DNA of 64,000 nt from Altererythrobacter sp. XM-24bin4 (GCA_003149575.1 QCWG01000001.1:959183-1023182); one strand, 5' to 3'; shown: positions 1-10,168, counted from the stretch's first letter. A program made the numbers and translations. The notes: generated from the letters alone by a model not told the origin.

Positions 1-47
1 CGCAATGGCGTTCGGGCCGCTTTTCTTTTGGTATCTGCGTTCGCAGT

Positions 48-293
48 CTAGCGCTTGCGCCGTGCCAGGTCGGCCAAGTGCACTGGGAATGCGAGCGTCA
101 GGGGAATGGCAATCCAGATCCAATGGGCATCGACCAACGCCGCCCGTAAAGCGAGTGCGATCAACGCGGCAGGCAACAAAAGCAGAAGCGCATTCAATGG
201 CGACCACCCTTTGCGCCACAGGATCACGAATTCAATCGCCAGCACTGCGAGCACTATATCGACTGCCGTGCCGCTGGAGAAGAATTGCTCCAT
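48..293 (-). CDS. small hydrophobic membrane protein, function unknown
   Basis: An 81-residue protein with two to three hydrophobic segments (about residues 10-26, 33-50 and 56-72) and a basic C-terminal tail ending in RRKR. I do not recognise the family. It lies 12 nt downstream of tspO and reads in the same direction, so it is probably the last gene of the bchG-bchP-tspO operon. ATG at 293 is preferred over the TTG one codon upstream; no strong Shine-Dalgarno is visible for either. Positions 1-47 of the window hold nothing I can identify. Confidence 0.6.
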   Translation of the reverse strand: MEQFFSSGTAVDIVLAVLAIEFVILWRKGWSPLNALLLLLPAALIALALRAALVDAHWIWIAIPLTLAFPVHLADLARRKR

Positions 294-305
294 CAAACTG
301 TATCG

Positions 306-788
306 TCAGCCGAAGGGACCGTTAAGTTCAATAACCTGCCAGTTAAGCGCGCCAGCAATCGTCACCCAGATCAGATAGGGCACCAGCAAGAGGCTGGATA
401 GCCGCGAAATCCGCCCGGTATAGATGAGCAGGAACAGGATCGAGAGCCAAAGCAACAACAGTTCGGCAAAGGCCCAATCCGGGCGTTGCATGCGGAAGAA
501 CATCAGGCTCCACAGGATGTTGAGAAAGGCGTTCAGTGCGAAATGGCCAATTACCCAGTCGCGCTTGCCGGCAGTAGGGGCTCGTTCCCATGCAATTACA
601 GCTGAAATGCAAACCAGCGCGAAGATTGTTGTCCAAGCGATCGGAAAGATCACATCTGGCGGATTCCAGCTCGGTTTTTCAAGCGATTGATACCACGGGC
701 CAAGATCAGTGATCGTTGCCCCTAGAAATGCGACGCACATCGCAGCCACCGCTGCAACAATAAATGGAATAACCCAGTTTGTGTTCAT
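306..788 (-). CDS. tspO: TspO/MBR family tryptophan-rich sensory protein
   Basis: A 160-residue, five-helix membrane protein rich in Trp. The family signature is visible near residues 30-55 (GPWYQSLEKPSWNPP, then PIAWTTIFAL) and again as NILWSLMFF and ALNWQVI. TspO proteins bind porphyrins; in Rhodobacter TspO negatively affects photosynthesis gene expression through the PpsR pathway. Its ATG overlaps the bchP stop codon by 4 nt (ATGA), which implies translational coupling. The coupling to bchP in a ppsR-ppaA neighbourhood supports a role in tetrapyrrole sensing or efflux here; the exact ligand is inferred. Confidence 0.93.
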   Translation of the reverse strand: MNTNWVIPFIVAAVAAMCVAFLGATITDLGPWYQSLEKPSWNPPDVIFPIAWTTIFALVCISAVIAWERAPTAGKRDWVIGHFALNAFLNILWSLMFFRMQRPDWAFAELLLLWLSILFLLIYTGRISRLSSLLLVPYLIWVTIAGALNWQVIELNGPFG

Positions 789-1978
789 CTAGCCATCGGC
801 CTCAATCCCAGCAGATGCGCTGTATCCTTGAGGAAAATTTTCAGATGCGCAAGCGGCTTGGCGCGGACCAGGCGTTTGTTCATATAGGCTTGCCAGGTCA
901 GCTGCTGAACGTCCGCATCATCGCACATGTCGACAAAACGCTCCCGGCGCTTGTCGCTGGAATACCAGAAAAACTGCATCATCCCCAGGATCCAGAACAC
1001 GCGGCCATGCTCCTTCATAAAACGCTTGCGAGCTCCCTTGAGTGCAGTCGGATTGCCAGAGACGACGAACTCGCTCGCGGCCTCAGCTGCAATCCGACCG
1101 CAAGTCATAGCATAATAGATGCCTTCACCTGACGCTGGTGCGACGACACCAGCCGCATCGCCAGCGACGAGCACATCCTTGCCATTGTCCCAACGCTTGA
1201 GCGGCTTCAATGGGATCGGTGCGCCTTCCTTTCGGATCGTTTTGCAGGCATCGAGACCTAGCTCGTCGCGCATGTCAGATACAGTGGCGCGCAAGGGGAA
1301 GCCTTTGTTCGCACTGCCAAGACCAATGCTGGAGGTGTGCCCGTGGGGGAATATCCAGGCGTAGAAATCTGGCGAGAGTTTGCCCTGATAGAAGACATCG
1401 CAGCGCGCTGGATCAAAGCCTCGGTTGTTTGCGGGCGGGCTTTCGATCACTTCGTGATAGGCGAACACGCATTTCATGTCTTCCGCGCCATCAATGTTCT
1501 GCCGTGCGACTTTCGAACGGGCGCCTTCCGCACCGATCACCAACTTGGCTCGCACTTTCTCAAGTTCTCCGCCGCGACTGGTGCGAAAACACACATGCGT
1601 TCCTTGTCCGTCTCGCTCGATTGTCTCGAAGCTTCCGGTACAGCGTACCGCCCCGTCATTCGCCGCGCGTTGGCGTAGCCATTCGTCGAATACGTCGCGG
1701 TCGACCATTCCAACAAAGCCGATTTCGCCAACCGGCATGTCTACTTTGCGCCCGGACGGTGCAATCATGCGCGCGGATCGCGCTTTGGCAACAAGCAAAG
1801 AGTGCGGGATATCGAAATCTTCCAGCAAACGCGGAGGCACTGCACCGCCGCACGGCTTGATCCGGCCAGCACGGTCAAGCAGCATGACCTTGTGGCCGGC
1901 TTTCGCCAAATCGCTTGCCGCTGTTGCCCCTGCAGGCCCGCCTCCTACGACTACAACATCATAGAGTTCATTGGTCAT
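785..1978 (-). CDS. bchP: geranylgeranyl diphosphate/geranylgeranyl-bacteriochlorophyll reductase
   Basis: A 397-residue flavoprotein that reduces the geranylgeranyl tail of BChl to phytyl, the last step of BChl a synthesis, using NADPH. The FAD-binding motif GGGPAG is at residues 12-17, the family's PCGGAVPPRLL follows near 42-52, and a second FAD contact (VLVAGDAAGVVAPASGEG) lies near 270. Length matches the family. The ATG overlaps the upstream PucC-family gene by 4 nt and the stop overlaps tspO by 4 nt. The order bchG - pucC-like - bchP is the usual one in purple bacteria. Confidence 0.96.
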   Translation of the reverse strand: MTNELYDVVVVGGGPAGATAASDLAKAGHKVMLLDRAGRIKPCGGAVPPRLLEDFDIPHSLLVAKARSARMIAPSGRKVDMPVGEIGFVGMVDRDVFDEWLRQRAANDGAVRCTGSFETIERDGQGTHVCFRTSRGGELEKVRAKLVIGAEGARSKVARQNIDGAEDMKCVFAYHEVIESPPANNRGFDPARCDVFYQGKLSPDFYAWIFPHGHTSSIGLGSANKGFPLRATVSDMRDELGLDACKTIRKEGAPIPLKPLKRWDNGKDVLVAGDAAGVVAPASGEGIYYAMTCGRIAAEAASEFVVSGNPTALKGARKRFMKEHGRVFWILGMMQFFWYSSDKRRERFVDMCDDADVQQLTWQAYMNKRLVRAKPLAHLKIFLKDTAHLLGLRPMAR

Positions 1979-3288
1979 AGGATTGCTGCCTCCTTGGCTT
2001 TAGTTCGTTTGCTGCTGCTTGTCGCGCGTAAGGCCAGGAACGCAGCGAGCATAAAGGCTGTCGCTTCGATCACGAAAATGAGTTGAAAGGCGGTTGTATC
2101 ATCACCGCCAGACCGGCGTGCAATGTCGACACCAAGCGCGCCCAGCAGGCCGCCCATGCCGAATGCGATGGCTTGTGATGCTCCCCAAACACCCATACGC
2201 ACGCCTTCGCGGGTCCGCTCGCCAGCCCCTGCCAGACCCATCATCGCGCCGATAGCGGCAACGGCAAATGCGCCATTGCAGAATCCCAATGCAAATACAT
2301 TGGCTTCAAGTGGCCATCCGGGGCCGGCAACTGCTGCCGCCGCCAAGCCCAGCAAAGCCAGTGCCGATCCGGCGCATCCCGCAACAATCCAGGCGCGCAG
2401 TTCGACCGGCATTCGCCCGGCAAACGCGCTACCGCCAACGCCCGCTGCAATCATACCTGCCAGAACGCCGCCGTGTTGGATGCCCGCGAGCGATGTCGAT
2501 TGGCCGGGAGTCATCTCGAAAACGAGGCCGGCGAATGGTTCCAGGATCAGGTCCTGCATGCTGTAGGCCAGCATTGAGACGAAGATGAATGTCGTGAAGC
2601 GGCGTGCAGCCTGCTCGTGCAATATCTCGCGGATTGCTTCGCGGAAATCAGGGGCGGGACCTGCGCGGTCTTCTTCCGCTTCGATTAGGGCATGCTGTTC
2701 AAGCCGGAACACGGCGATCACCGTCAGCGCAAAGGCGCACGCGATAACGCCGCCTGATACAAGCGCCAGGCGTTGTTCAGAGAAGGGATCAAGCAATTGG
2801 CCTGCGGTTGCTGCCGATACAACGATCCCGAAAACCATCATGATCCAGGTTACGGCAGCGGCAGCCGCTCGGCGTTCGCGCGCAACACCTGAGGCCAACA
2901 ACGCGAGCAAGGTTGTACCTGAAGCGCCCACGCCCGCGCCAATCAATGTGAATGCAATAACTGCGAGCACACCTCCGCCAATTGGGTAGGTGGACATCAT
3001 CACTGTCGCATTCACGGCCATCAGCGCGCCGAGTGCCAGCACAGCCATGCCGCCAATGATCCATGGGGTGCGCTTGCGGCCTTTGTCCGAGCCGTGACCC
3101 CAGATAGGGCGTGATAGCTGGACGGCATAATGCCAGGCGACCAGCCCGGCAGGGATGGCTGCGACGAGACCATACTCGACCACCATCAAGCGGTTCAGCA
3201 GCGAAGTTGCCAGCATAACGATCGCGCCGATCGAAGCTTGGACCGCGCCTATGCGGATAACGGATAGCCAGCCGAACCCGCGCGCCAT
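1975..3288 (-). CDS. PucC/LhaA-family MFS protein of the bchG-bchP operon
   Basis: A 437-residue, 12-helix protein of the BCD (PucC) branch of the major facilitator superfamily. The family motif about HYAVQLSRPIWGHGSDKGRKRTP follows helix 2, and MQDLILEPFAGLVFEM marks helix 7. Members include LhaA and PucC, which help insert BChl-protein complexes, and the orf428/bch2 protein encoded between bchG and bchP. By position this is the orf428/bch2 orthologue. A second paralogue (lhaA) lies at 15353. Start and stop overlap both neighbours (TGATG with bchG, ATGA with bchP). Its specific substrate or client is unknown. Confidence 0.9.
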   Translation of the reverse strand: MARGFGWLSVIRIGAVQASIGAIVMLATSLLNRLMVVEYGLVAAIPAGLVAWHYAVQLSRPIWGHGSDKGRKRTPWIIGGMAVLALGALMAVNATVMMSTYPIGGGVLAVIAFTLIGAGVGASGTTLLALLASGVARERRAAAAAVTWIMMVFGIVVSAATAGQLLDPFSEQRLALVSGGVIACAFALTVIAVFRLEQHALIEAEEDRAGPAPDFREAIREILHEQAARRFTTFIFVSMLAYSMQDLILEPFAGLVFEMTPGQSTSLAGIQHGGVLAGMIAAGVGGSAFAGRMPVELRAWIVAGCAGSALALLGLAAAAVAGPGWPLEANVFALGFCNGAFAVAAIGAMMGLAGAGERTREGVRMGVWGASQAIAFGMGGLLGALGVDIARRSGGDDTTAFQLIFVIEATAFMLAAFLALRATSSSKRTKAKEAAIL

Positions 3289-4190
3289 CAGATGTATCCT
3301 CCAAGGCCTAGCGCGCTACCGAGCATTCCCAGGACGTAAAGCGTGACGCCGGTTGCTGAGTACCATGGTGCGTGGGCCTTGGGATTGCGAAGCAGGCGCG
3401 GCATCAATGCCAACTGTGCGAGCAAAACCGCGCTGACGGCTATCGCTGACCACAGGTAGCCCCAACTGTATAGCAGTGCGATAACCGCGAACTGTGGCAG
3501 CGCCATGGTCGCGCACGCAAGCCGAGCTGCCTTGTTAACGCCTAATGTGACCGGCAGGGAACGCAATCCGGTTGCCCGGTCGCCTTCGACAGCTTTGAAA
3601 TCGTTGAGCGTCATAATGCCGTGCGCGCCCAAGCTATAAAGAGCGAGTACAATCAGCACTTCGGCCTTTGGCAAAGCCCCTGCCATCACGCTTGCGCCGG
3701 TGAACCAAGCAAGCCCTTCATAGGTGAGCGCGACCACTGCCGGCCCGAGCCAGCCGCTGGTCTTGAAGCGGAAGGGTGGGGCGCTATAGCACCAAGCGCA
3801 GATCAGGCCGACAACCGTCGCTGCAAGCACAAATGGCCCGGTAAACCAGGCGACAACAAGCGACAAAAGCGTGCCGATGATCGCAATTCGCAGTCCCCAA
3901 TCGCTACCAACACGGCCAGAAGGGATCGGGCGGTTGGGTTCGTTGATCGCATCGACATGCCGGTCAAACCAGTCGTTCACCGCTTGACTGGTGCCGCAAA
4001 CCAATGGGCCGGTCAGCGCGATACCGGCGACAAGAAACCACCAACGTCCTTCCATGCCAACGCCCGAGGACACAACACCGCACATAAAGGCCCACATTGG
4101 GGGAAACCAGGTTATGGGTTTGAGCAGCTCAAGAACATCGCGCGCCGCTGGCGGCGATGCTGACGGAATCGAGACTGCCGAACGGGACAT
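3288..4190 (-). CDS. bchG: bacteriochlorophyll synthase (geranylgeranyl/phytyl transferase)
   Basis: A 300-residue membrane prenyltransferase of the UbiA family that esterifies bacteriochlorophyllide a with geranylgeranyl diphosphate. The two Asp-rich Mg-diphosphate motifs are clear: NDWFDRHVD at residues 72-80 and NDFKAVEGD at 196-204. About eight helices are predicted. It begins a coupled set with the pucC-like gene, bchP and tspO, and is separated from ppsR by 67 bp that hold PpsR-type sites. No Shine-Dalgarno precedes the ATG; a small hairpin (4195-4209) lies there instead. Confidence 0.96.
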   Translation of the reverse strand: MSRSAVSIPSASPPAARDVLELLKPITWFPPMWAFMCGVVSSGVGMEGRWWFLVAGIALTGPLVCGTSQAVNDWFDRHVDAINEPNRPIPSGRVGSDWGLRIAIIGTLLSLVVAWFTGPFVLAATVVGLICAWCYSAPPFRFKTSGWLGPAVVALTYEGLAWFTGASVMAGALPKAEVLIVLALYSLGAHGIMTLNDFKAVEGDRATGLRSLPVTLGVNKAARLACATMALPQFAVIALLYSWGYLWSAIAVSAVLLAQLALMPRLLRNPKAHAPWYSATGVTLYVLGMLGSALGLGGYI

Positions 4191-4194
4191 GCAG

Positions 4195-4209
4195 GCAGGC
4201 TATGCCTGC
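4195..4209 (-). promoter_or_regulatory. short hairpin in the bchG leader
   Basis: GCAGGC-ATA-GCCTGC on the minus strand is a perfect 6-bp stem with a 3-nt loop, ending 4 nt before the bchG ATG, where a ribosome binding site would be expected. No AGGAG-like sequence is present. This could limit translation initiation; that is an inference from position only. Confidence 0.4.
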
Positions 4210-4219
4210 TACAAGCATG

Positions 4220-4237
4220 CGTCAAATCATTTTGACA
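4220..4237 (-). promoter_or_regulatory. PpsR/CrtJ-type operator upstream of bchG
   Basis: On the minus strand the sequence is TGTCAAAATGATTTGACG, which fits TGT-N12-AC(A) with inverted half sites TGTCAA and TTGACG. It lies in the 67-bp ppsR-bchG gap, about 30 bp before the bchG ATG. The same half sites recur exactly upstream of bchF (6735-6752). PpsR represses bch genes through such sites in Rhodobacter; action here is inferred. Confidence 0.75.
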
Positions 4238-4250
4238 CTCCTTGTGTCAA
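4232..4250 (-). promoter_or_regulatory. second palindrome and possible -35 region of the bchG promoter
   Basis: TTGACAC-N5-GTGTCAA is a perfect 7-bp inverted repeat that overlaps the operator at 4220-4237, so three TGTCAA-type half sites are stacked here. The outer TTGACA (minus strand, 4250-4245) is also a consensus -35 hexamer for a bchG promoter; no convincing -10 follows. Overlap of promoter and operator would allow simple repression. Confidence 0.55.
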
Positions 4251-4257
4251 TCTGTTA

Positions 4258-5679
4258 TTACTCGGCATCTGCAGGCAAATTGCCGAGCCCGTAGCGGTGT
4301 AATTTCGAGTACAGACTTTGCCGGCTGAGCCCCAAGATTTCCGCAGCCGAGGCACGGTTATCCGAGGTGTACTTAAGCGCTGCTTCGATACACAGCCGTT
4401 CGATCAGATCGGTGCTCTCTCGCACGATGTCTTTCAGTGACATTCGACCAACCAATTCAGTCAATTGCTCGACTGAGCGTGGCATTTCCTGCGGCATTGG
4501 CGGCAGGTCGCCCAAGCGTCGCGCGATCGGCCGGATCACTAGGCCGATATGCGGAGATTCCTTGCCGGTCTGCACAGCGGATAGCTCAATCGGCTCACCT
4601 TGGCCTGCGTCGTTTGCGCCGATTACGCTGTTCACATTGCGAGCATAACCTTGCTTTTGTAGCTGGCTTGAAATCAAGTCGAGGTCGATGCCTGGGCGAC
4701 CCACAAACTGACCCAACGGCTGCCCGCGAATCTGATTGATGCTGGCCACTCCAGTCAACTCTGCGAAGGCCGTGTTGGCAGCGACAATATGCCAATTTGC
4801 GTCCGTCAGCACGAAAGCATCGGGCATGGCCTCAAGAGTATCCATGACCGCTGTTTCTGGCGCGTTTTCAACTCGCGCATGCCTGTTAAAACGAATCAGC
4901 ACGAAAAGCTTGCCGATTTGACGGAATCCCGTCGCGTTGAGCTCAAGTTTGGTGCCTTTCACGGCAAGATTGGCATTGATTGGCGATACAGAGCTTGAAG
5001 TCAGTGCTGCGCCTAGCAGTCCAATCAGCGGTTCGCGCGCTGTGCGGTCAAACCATGCCAAGAATTTGCTGCCGATCAAGCTTCCCGGTTTCGCTAGAAG
5101 CAAGGTGTGGGCCGCGGGATTGGCTTCAACAATGCGGCGGTTTTCGCTGTCTAGGATCAGCACTGGTTCGCCGGACATTTCGAACAATAGACGGTAACGG
5201 GTTTCGAGCTGGCGGAGCCGCAAATAATCACGTTCCAGCGACTGTTGGGCTTGTAACAATCGGAGCTGCAATGCGGCAGCATCCCGCATGTCGCGCCCTA
5301 GCGCCAGTCGCAGTGCCCCCCCGCTCAGCCTGAGTAAGCGGTAACTTACTGGAATATCGCCGCTTGAACCCTTGTGATTGACTTGTCGTGCCGCAGGTGC
5401 TTCGCCATTGGTCTTCTTGACTGCGAGTAAGGCTTCGATCTTGGGCCAGCTCTCGGAAGTGGTGGTGTCCTGCCATTTCTCGCCGATCCATTGCGGCAGA
5501 TCGGGAAAGCCAGTCAAATCAGCAGAACCGTCAACAATGGTTCCAGCCTCATCGATCACGAGCACAATATCGCCTGCGCTCATAGCCAGATGAACCGCGT
5601 CTTCCGGCGCGATCTCATCTTTCAATAAGGCAGTATCATCGAAACTTCGATGGTCTGCGATGCTGCGCTTTGGAGGCAT
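4258..5679 (-). CDS. ppsR: PpsR/CrtJ-type photosynthesis gene repressor
   Basis: A 473-residue regulator: an N-terminal PAS-like region (about 25-140), a Gln/Leu-rich coiled linker (about 133-165), two PAS domains (about 160-275 and 280-395) and a C-terminal Fis-type helix-turn-helix (about 420-465, with AAEILGLSRQSLYSKLHRYG). PpsR/CrtJ represses bch, crt and puc genes under oxygen by binding TGT-N12-ACA. The protein has a single cysteine, C430, at the start of the HTH region; the PAS-domain cysteine used for the disulfide in Rhodobacter PpsR is absent. ATG with GGAG 6 nt upstream; 18 bp after ppaA, so co-transcribed with it. Confidence 0.95.
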   Translation of the reverse strand: MPPKRSIADHRSFDDTALLKDEIAPEDAVHLAMSAGDIVLVIDEAGTIVDGSADLTGFPDLPQWIGEKWQDTTTSESWPKIEALLAVKKTNGEAPAARQVNHKGSSGDIPVSYRLLRLSGGALRLALGRDMRDAAALQLRLLQAQQSLERDYLRLRQLETRYRLLFEMSGEPVLILDSENRRIVEANPAAHTLLLAKPGSLIGSKFLAWFDRTAREPLIGLLGAALTSSSVSPINANLAVKGTKLELNATGFRQIGKLFVLIRFNRHARVENAPETAVMDTLEAMPDAFVLTDANWHIVAANTAFAELTGVASINQIRGQPLGQFVGRPGIDLDLISSQLQKQGYARNVNSVIGANDAGQGEPIELSAVQTGKESPHIGLVIRPIARRLGDLPPMPQEMPRSVEQLTELVGRMSLKDIVRESTDLIERLCIEAALKYTSDNRASAAEILGLSRQSLYSKLHRYGLGNLPADAE

Positions 5680-5697
5680 GCGCTGCTCCGGTTACAG

Positions 5698-6594
5698 TTA
5701 CGGCACGGGTGAAGTGACAGGCAATGATCCTGCTACAATTCTCTCCGCTAGTGCCAAGGCTGAACGTGCATCTTCAGCAGTCCCATCTGCTCCTGCCCTC
5801 AGCGCTAGGGAAGGATCAGCATTAATCAGTGGTCCACCAATGATGACACGCACGTTGGAATTTTTGGACACGCTTCGAATTGCAGTAATCAGATCTGAGA
5901 TCGAAGCGGTAAGGCAATCGCAGCTGACGGTCAATCCGACCAAGTCGAATGAACGTTCAGCTAAAATATGAATGAGCTCGTGCCGTTGCGGCTCAAGCAA
6001 AACTTCTGTTTGCCAACCTGCATTGGCAAAAATCTCTTCGACAACCAGTGAACCGAAATTGTGTCGTTCGTCCGGGAACGGAGAGAATAGCGCGCTATGA
6101 TGCGCATCCAGCGAATCAAACTGTTTGCTGATGGTCATTGCACATTCGCGCAAGACCCCTCGGAGTGTCCAAAGTCCAAGGGTGACATCTACAAAGTCGC
6201 ATTGATCTTCTTCCCAGAGCTTGCCGAGCAGTCGTGCAGATTCTGGCAAGACATCCACAAGGATCGACTCGGTGCTGACCCCGGCTTGGCGCAGCTTGTC
6301 TACTTCGCTGTGCAGATCGTCTGCTTCGCGTTCAAGAGCAAGTGGAGCGAATCGCTTGATCTCCGCTTGCTTCGCCCGCCGGCCTTCGAAGAATTCCGAG
6401 CGCTTGCTTCCAGCAGAATGAACGACCAGTAGACGGGGGATAATTTCACTTTGAATCAATCCGTTAATGGATCTTATCTGATCCGGATCAGAATTGCTTC
6501 CGTTGGCCGGGCGAGGGTCATTCGCCGGGCTGTTATCGCTTAAGTCGTTTTCCATGCGTGAGGCCGAAGAGCCAGAGCGATTCACCAACTCCAT
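5698..6594 (-). CDS. ppaA: PpaA/AerR-type B12-binding antirepressor of PpsR
   Basis: A 298-residue protein with a variable N-terminus (about 1-75), a helical segment (about 80-165) and a Rossmann-like B12-binding domain (about 168-290). The corrinoid-ligand motif ExHxxG is present as ERHNFG with His178. PpaA/AerR binds cobalamin in a light-dependent way and modifies PpsR/CrtJ activity. It is encoded just upstream of ppsR and divergent from bchF. The start is ATG 6594, with GGAGG 8 nt upstream, not the TTG one codon earlier. Confidence 0.92.
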   Translation of the reverse strand: MELVNRSGSSASRMENDLSDNSPANDPRPANGSNSDPDQIRSINGLIQSEIIPRLLVVHSAGSKRSEFFEGRRAKQAEIKRFAPLALEREADDLHSEVDKLRQAGVSTESILVDVLPESARLLGKLWEEDQCDFVDVTLGLWTLRGVLRECAMTISKQFDSLDAHHSALFSPFPDERHNFGSLVVEEIFANAGWQTEVLLEPQRHELIHILAERSFDLVGLTVSCDCLTASISDLITAIRSVSKNSNVRVIIGGPLINADPSLALRAGADGTAEDARSALALAERIVAGSLPVTSPVP

Positions 6595-6718
6595 CAAAGG
6601 CCCTCCCTAAATTATAGCGGCGCGGATTGCGACAGCTCGGTCAGGTCGATTGATGTAATTCGACTCGACACTTGCCCGCTTTTCTTACGCTTAAATGTCA
6701 AGCCCTGCAATGCAGATG

Positions 6719-6736
6719 TGTCAATTTCGCTTGGCG
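6719..6736 (+). promoter_or_regulatory. weaker PpsR-type site in the ppaA-bchF gap
   Basis: TGTCAATTTCGCTTGGCG has a perfect left half site (TGTCAA) and a right half with two mismatches to TTGACA, with the expected 12-nt spacing. It overlaps the stronger site at 6735 by 2 bp, giving tandem sites on nearly the same helix face between the divergent ppaA and bchF genes. Confidence 0.5.
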
Positions 6737-6752
6737 TCAAGATAGCTTGACA
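6735..6752 (+). promoter_or_regulatory. PpsR/CrtJ-type operator of bchF (and ppaA)
   Basis: CGTCAAGATAGCTTGACA is CGT-N12-ACA with perfect GTCAAG/CTTGAC symmetry. Read on the minus strand it is TGTCAA-N6-TTGACG, identical in both half sites to the bchG operator (4220-4237). It overlaps the TTGACA of the proposed bchF promoter and lies about 140 bp upstream of ppaA, so it may control both directions, including ppsR autoregulation. Confidence 0.78.
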
Positions 6753-6775
6753 CTTGGGGGTGTCCAAGCTTAGTT
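6747..6775 (+). promoter_or_regulatory. putative sigma70-type promoter of the bchF-hemA operon
   Basis: A consensus -35 TTGACA (6747-6752) is followed after 17 bp by TTAGTT (6770-6775) as a weak -10. The -35 is the right arm of the PpsR-type operator. If this promoter is used, transcription starts near 6782, so bchF translation cannot start at the TTG at 6754. The -10 is poor, so this is a moderate call. Confidence 0.4.
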
Positions 6776-6804
6776 TCACTTTAGTTCAGCAGAGGCAGAA
6801 AGCT

Positions 6805-8618
<1,814 letters not shown>

Positions 8619-8620
8619 CG

Positions 8621-10157
8621 ATGCAGCTGGCTGTCTGGACATATGAAGGTCCGCCGCATGTCGGCGCAATGCGCGTGGCGACAGCGATGACTGGCATGCA
8701 TTACCTGTTGCATGCGCCGCAGGGTGACACCTATGCCGATCTTCTGTTTACGATGATCGAACGGCGCGGCAAGCGCCCACCGGTCACTTATACAACCTTC
8801 CAGGCGCGCGACTTGGGCAAGGATACAGCCGAACTGTTCCAGCAGGCTGCGCGCGATGCATTGGAACGCTACAAGCCGCAAGCGCTGATGGTCGGTGCCT
8901 CATGCACGGCAGAACTAATTCAGGACGATCCGGCAGGTCTTGCCGATGCCATGCGGCTTGATTGCCCGGTGATCCCGCTCGAGCTTCCAAGTTATCAGCG
9001 CAAGGAAAACTGGGGGGCGGCAGAAAGCTTCTACCAGATTGTCCGCAAGTTGGCTGATCCGGAGGTATCCGCAGGGCCAACCGAAGGGCGCTGTGCCAAA
9101 GTAAACCTGCTCGGTCCGACCGCGCTAGGCTTCCGTCATCGCGACGACGTGGCGGAGGTTCGCAAGCTGCTTGATCAACTGGGATGCGAAGTAAACCTTG
9201 TCGCTCCGCTCGGCGCGTCGCCGCAAGACATTACCCGCATTGGTGCGGCAGACTTCAACATCGTGCTGTACCCTGAGATTGGGGATGAAGCCGCGCGCTG
9301 GCTGGAGCGGGAGTTCGGCCAGAAGGCCGTGCGAACTGTTCCAATCGGTGTCGGCGCAACGCGCGATTTTATCCGCGAAGTGGCAGAGCTTGCCGGGGTT
9401 GATCCGGAGCCTGCGCTGGCAGACACAAACTCGCGTATGCCGTGGTGGAGCCGCTCTGTCGACTCGACCTATCTCACTGGCAAGCGCGTCTTCATTTTTG
9501 GCGATGCGACGCACGTTGTGGCGGCTGCTCGCGTTGCAAGCGAGGAACTGGGCTTCGAAATCTGCGGACTTGGCTGCTATAATCGCGAATTCGCGCGCGA
9601 TGTGCGCGCAGCTGCCGCAAAATACGGCATCGAACCGCTAATCTCCGACGATCACTTGGAGGTCGAGGAGGCCATTTCTGCCGCTTCCCCCGAGCTGGTG
9701 CTTGGCACGCAGATGGAGCGCCATATTGCCAAGCGGCTGGGGCTCGCTTGTGCTGTGATCAGCGCGCCGGTGCATGTGCAGGATTTCCCCGCACGTCATA
9801 GCCCACAAATGGGTTTCGAGGGTGCAAATGTGATCTTTGACACGTGGGTTCATCCGTTGGTGATGGGCCTGGAAGAGCATTTGCTGACCATGTTCCGCGA
9901 AGACTTCGAATTTTCCGATGAAGCTGGTCCATCGCATCATGCCGCGCACGCATCAAAAGCGCACGTTGAGACCTCAGCGCCCGAGGAAACGCCGATCGCC
10001 GCCAATGAAGCGCAATGGACGGAAGAAGCCGAGCGCGAACTCAAGAAGATTCCATTTTTCGTGCGTGGAAAGGCCCGCCGGAACACAGAAGCATTCGCCG
10101 TTGAACAGGGGCGCGCGGCGATCGACCTCGAAACGCTCTATGACGCGAAGGCGCATT

Positions 10158-10168
<11 letters not shown>
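8621..10168 (+). CDS. bchB: dark-operative protochlorophyllide reductase subunit B
   Basis: A 515-residue partner of BchN. The unusual aspartate ligand of the 4Fe-4S cluster, Asp36, is at exactly the known position (HAPQGD36TYAD). The C-terminal 57-kDa-type reductase domain is seen at about residues 465-510 ([19 protein letters not shown]), after a charged linker rich in His, Ala and Glu. ATG 8621 follows the bchN stop by 2 nt, and the last 11 nt overlap the start of bchH in another frame. Confidence 0.97.

Noticed and set aside
6611..6616. Perfect TATAAT (minus strand) upstream of ppaA
   Set aside because: No acceptable -35 at 16-18 bp, and it lies so close to the ATG that the leader would be only a few bases.
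6654..6670. TGT-N11-ACA upstream of ppaA as a third PpsR site
   Set aside because: The spacing is one base short of TGT-N12-ACA and the half sites do not extend to TGTCA/TGACA.
9918..10157. 80-codon N-terminal extension of bchH
   Set aside because: It lies wholly inside bchB in another frame, is Arg/Pro-rich as expected for a shadow, and BchH proteins start near MHGRGHPP.
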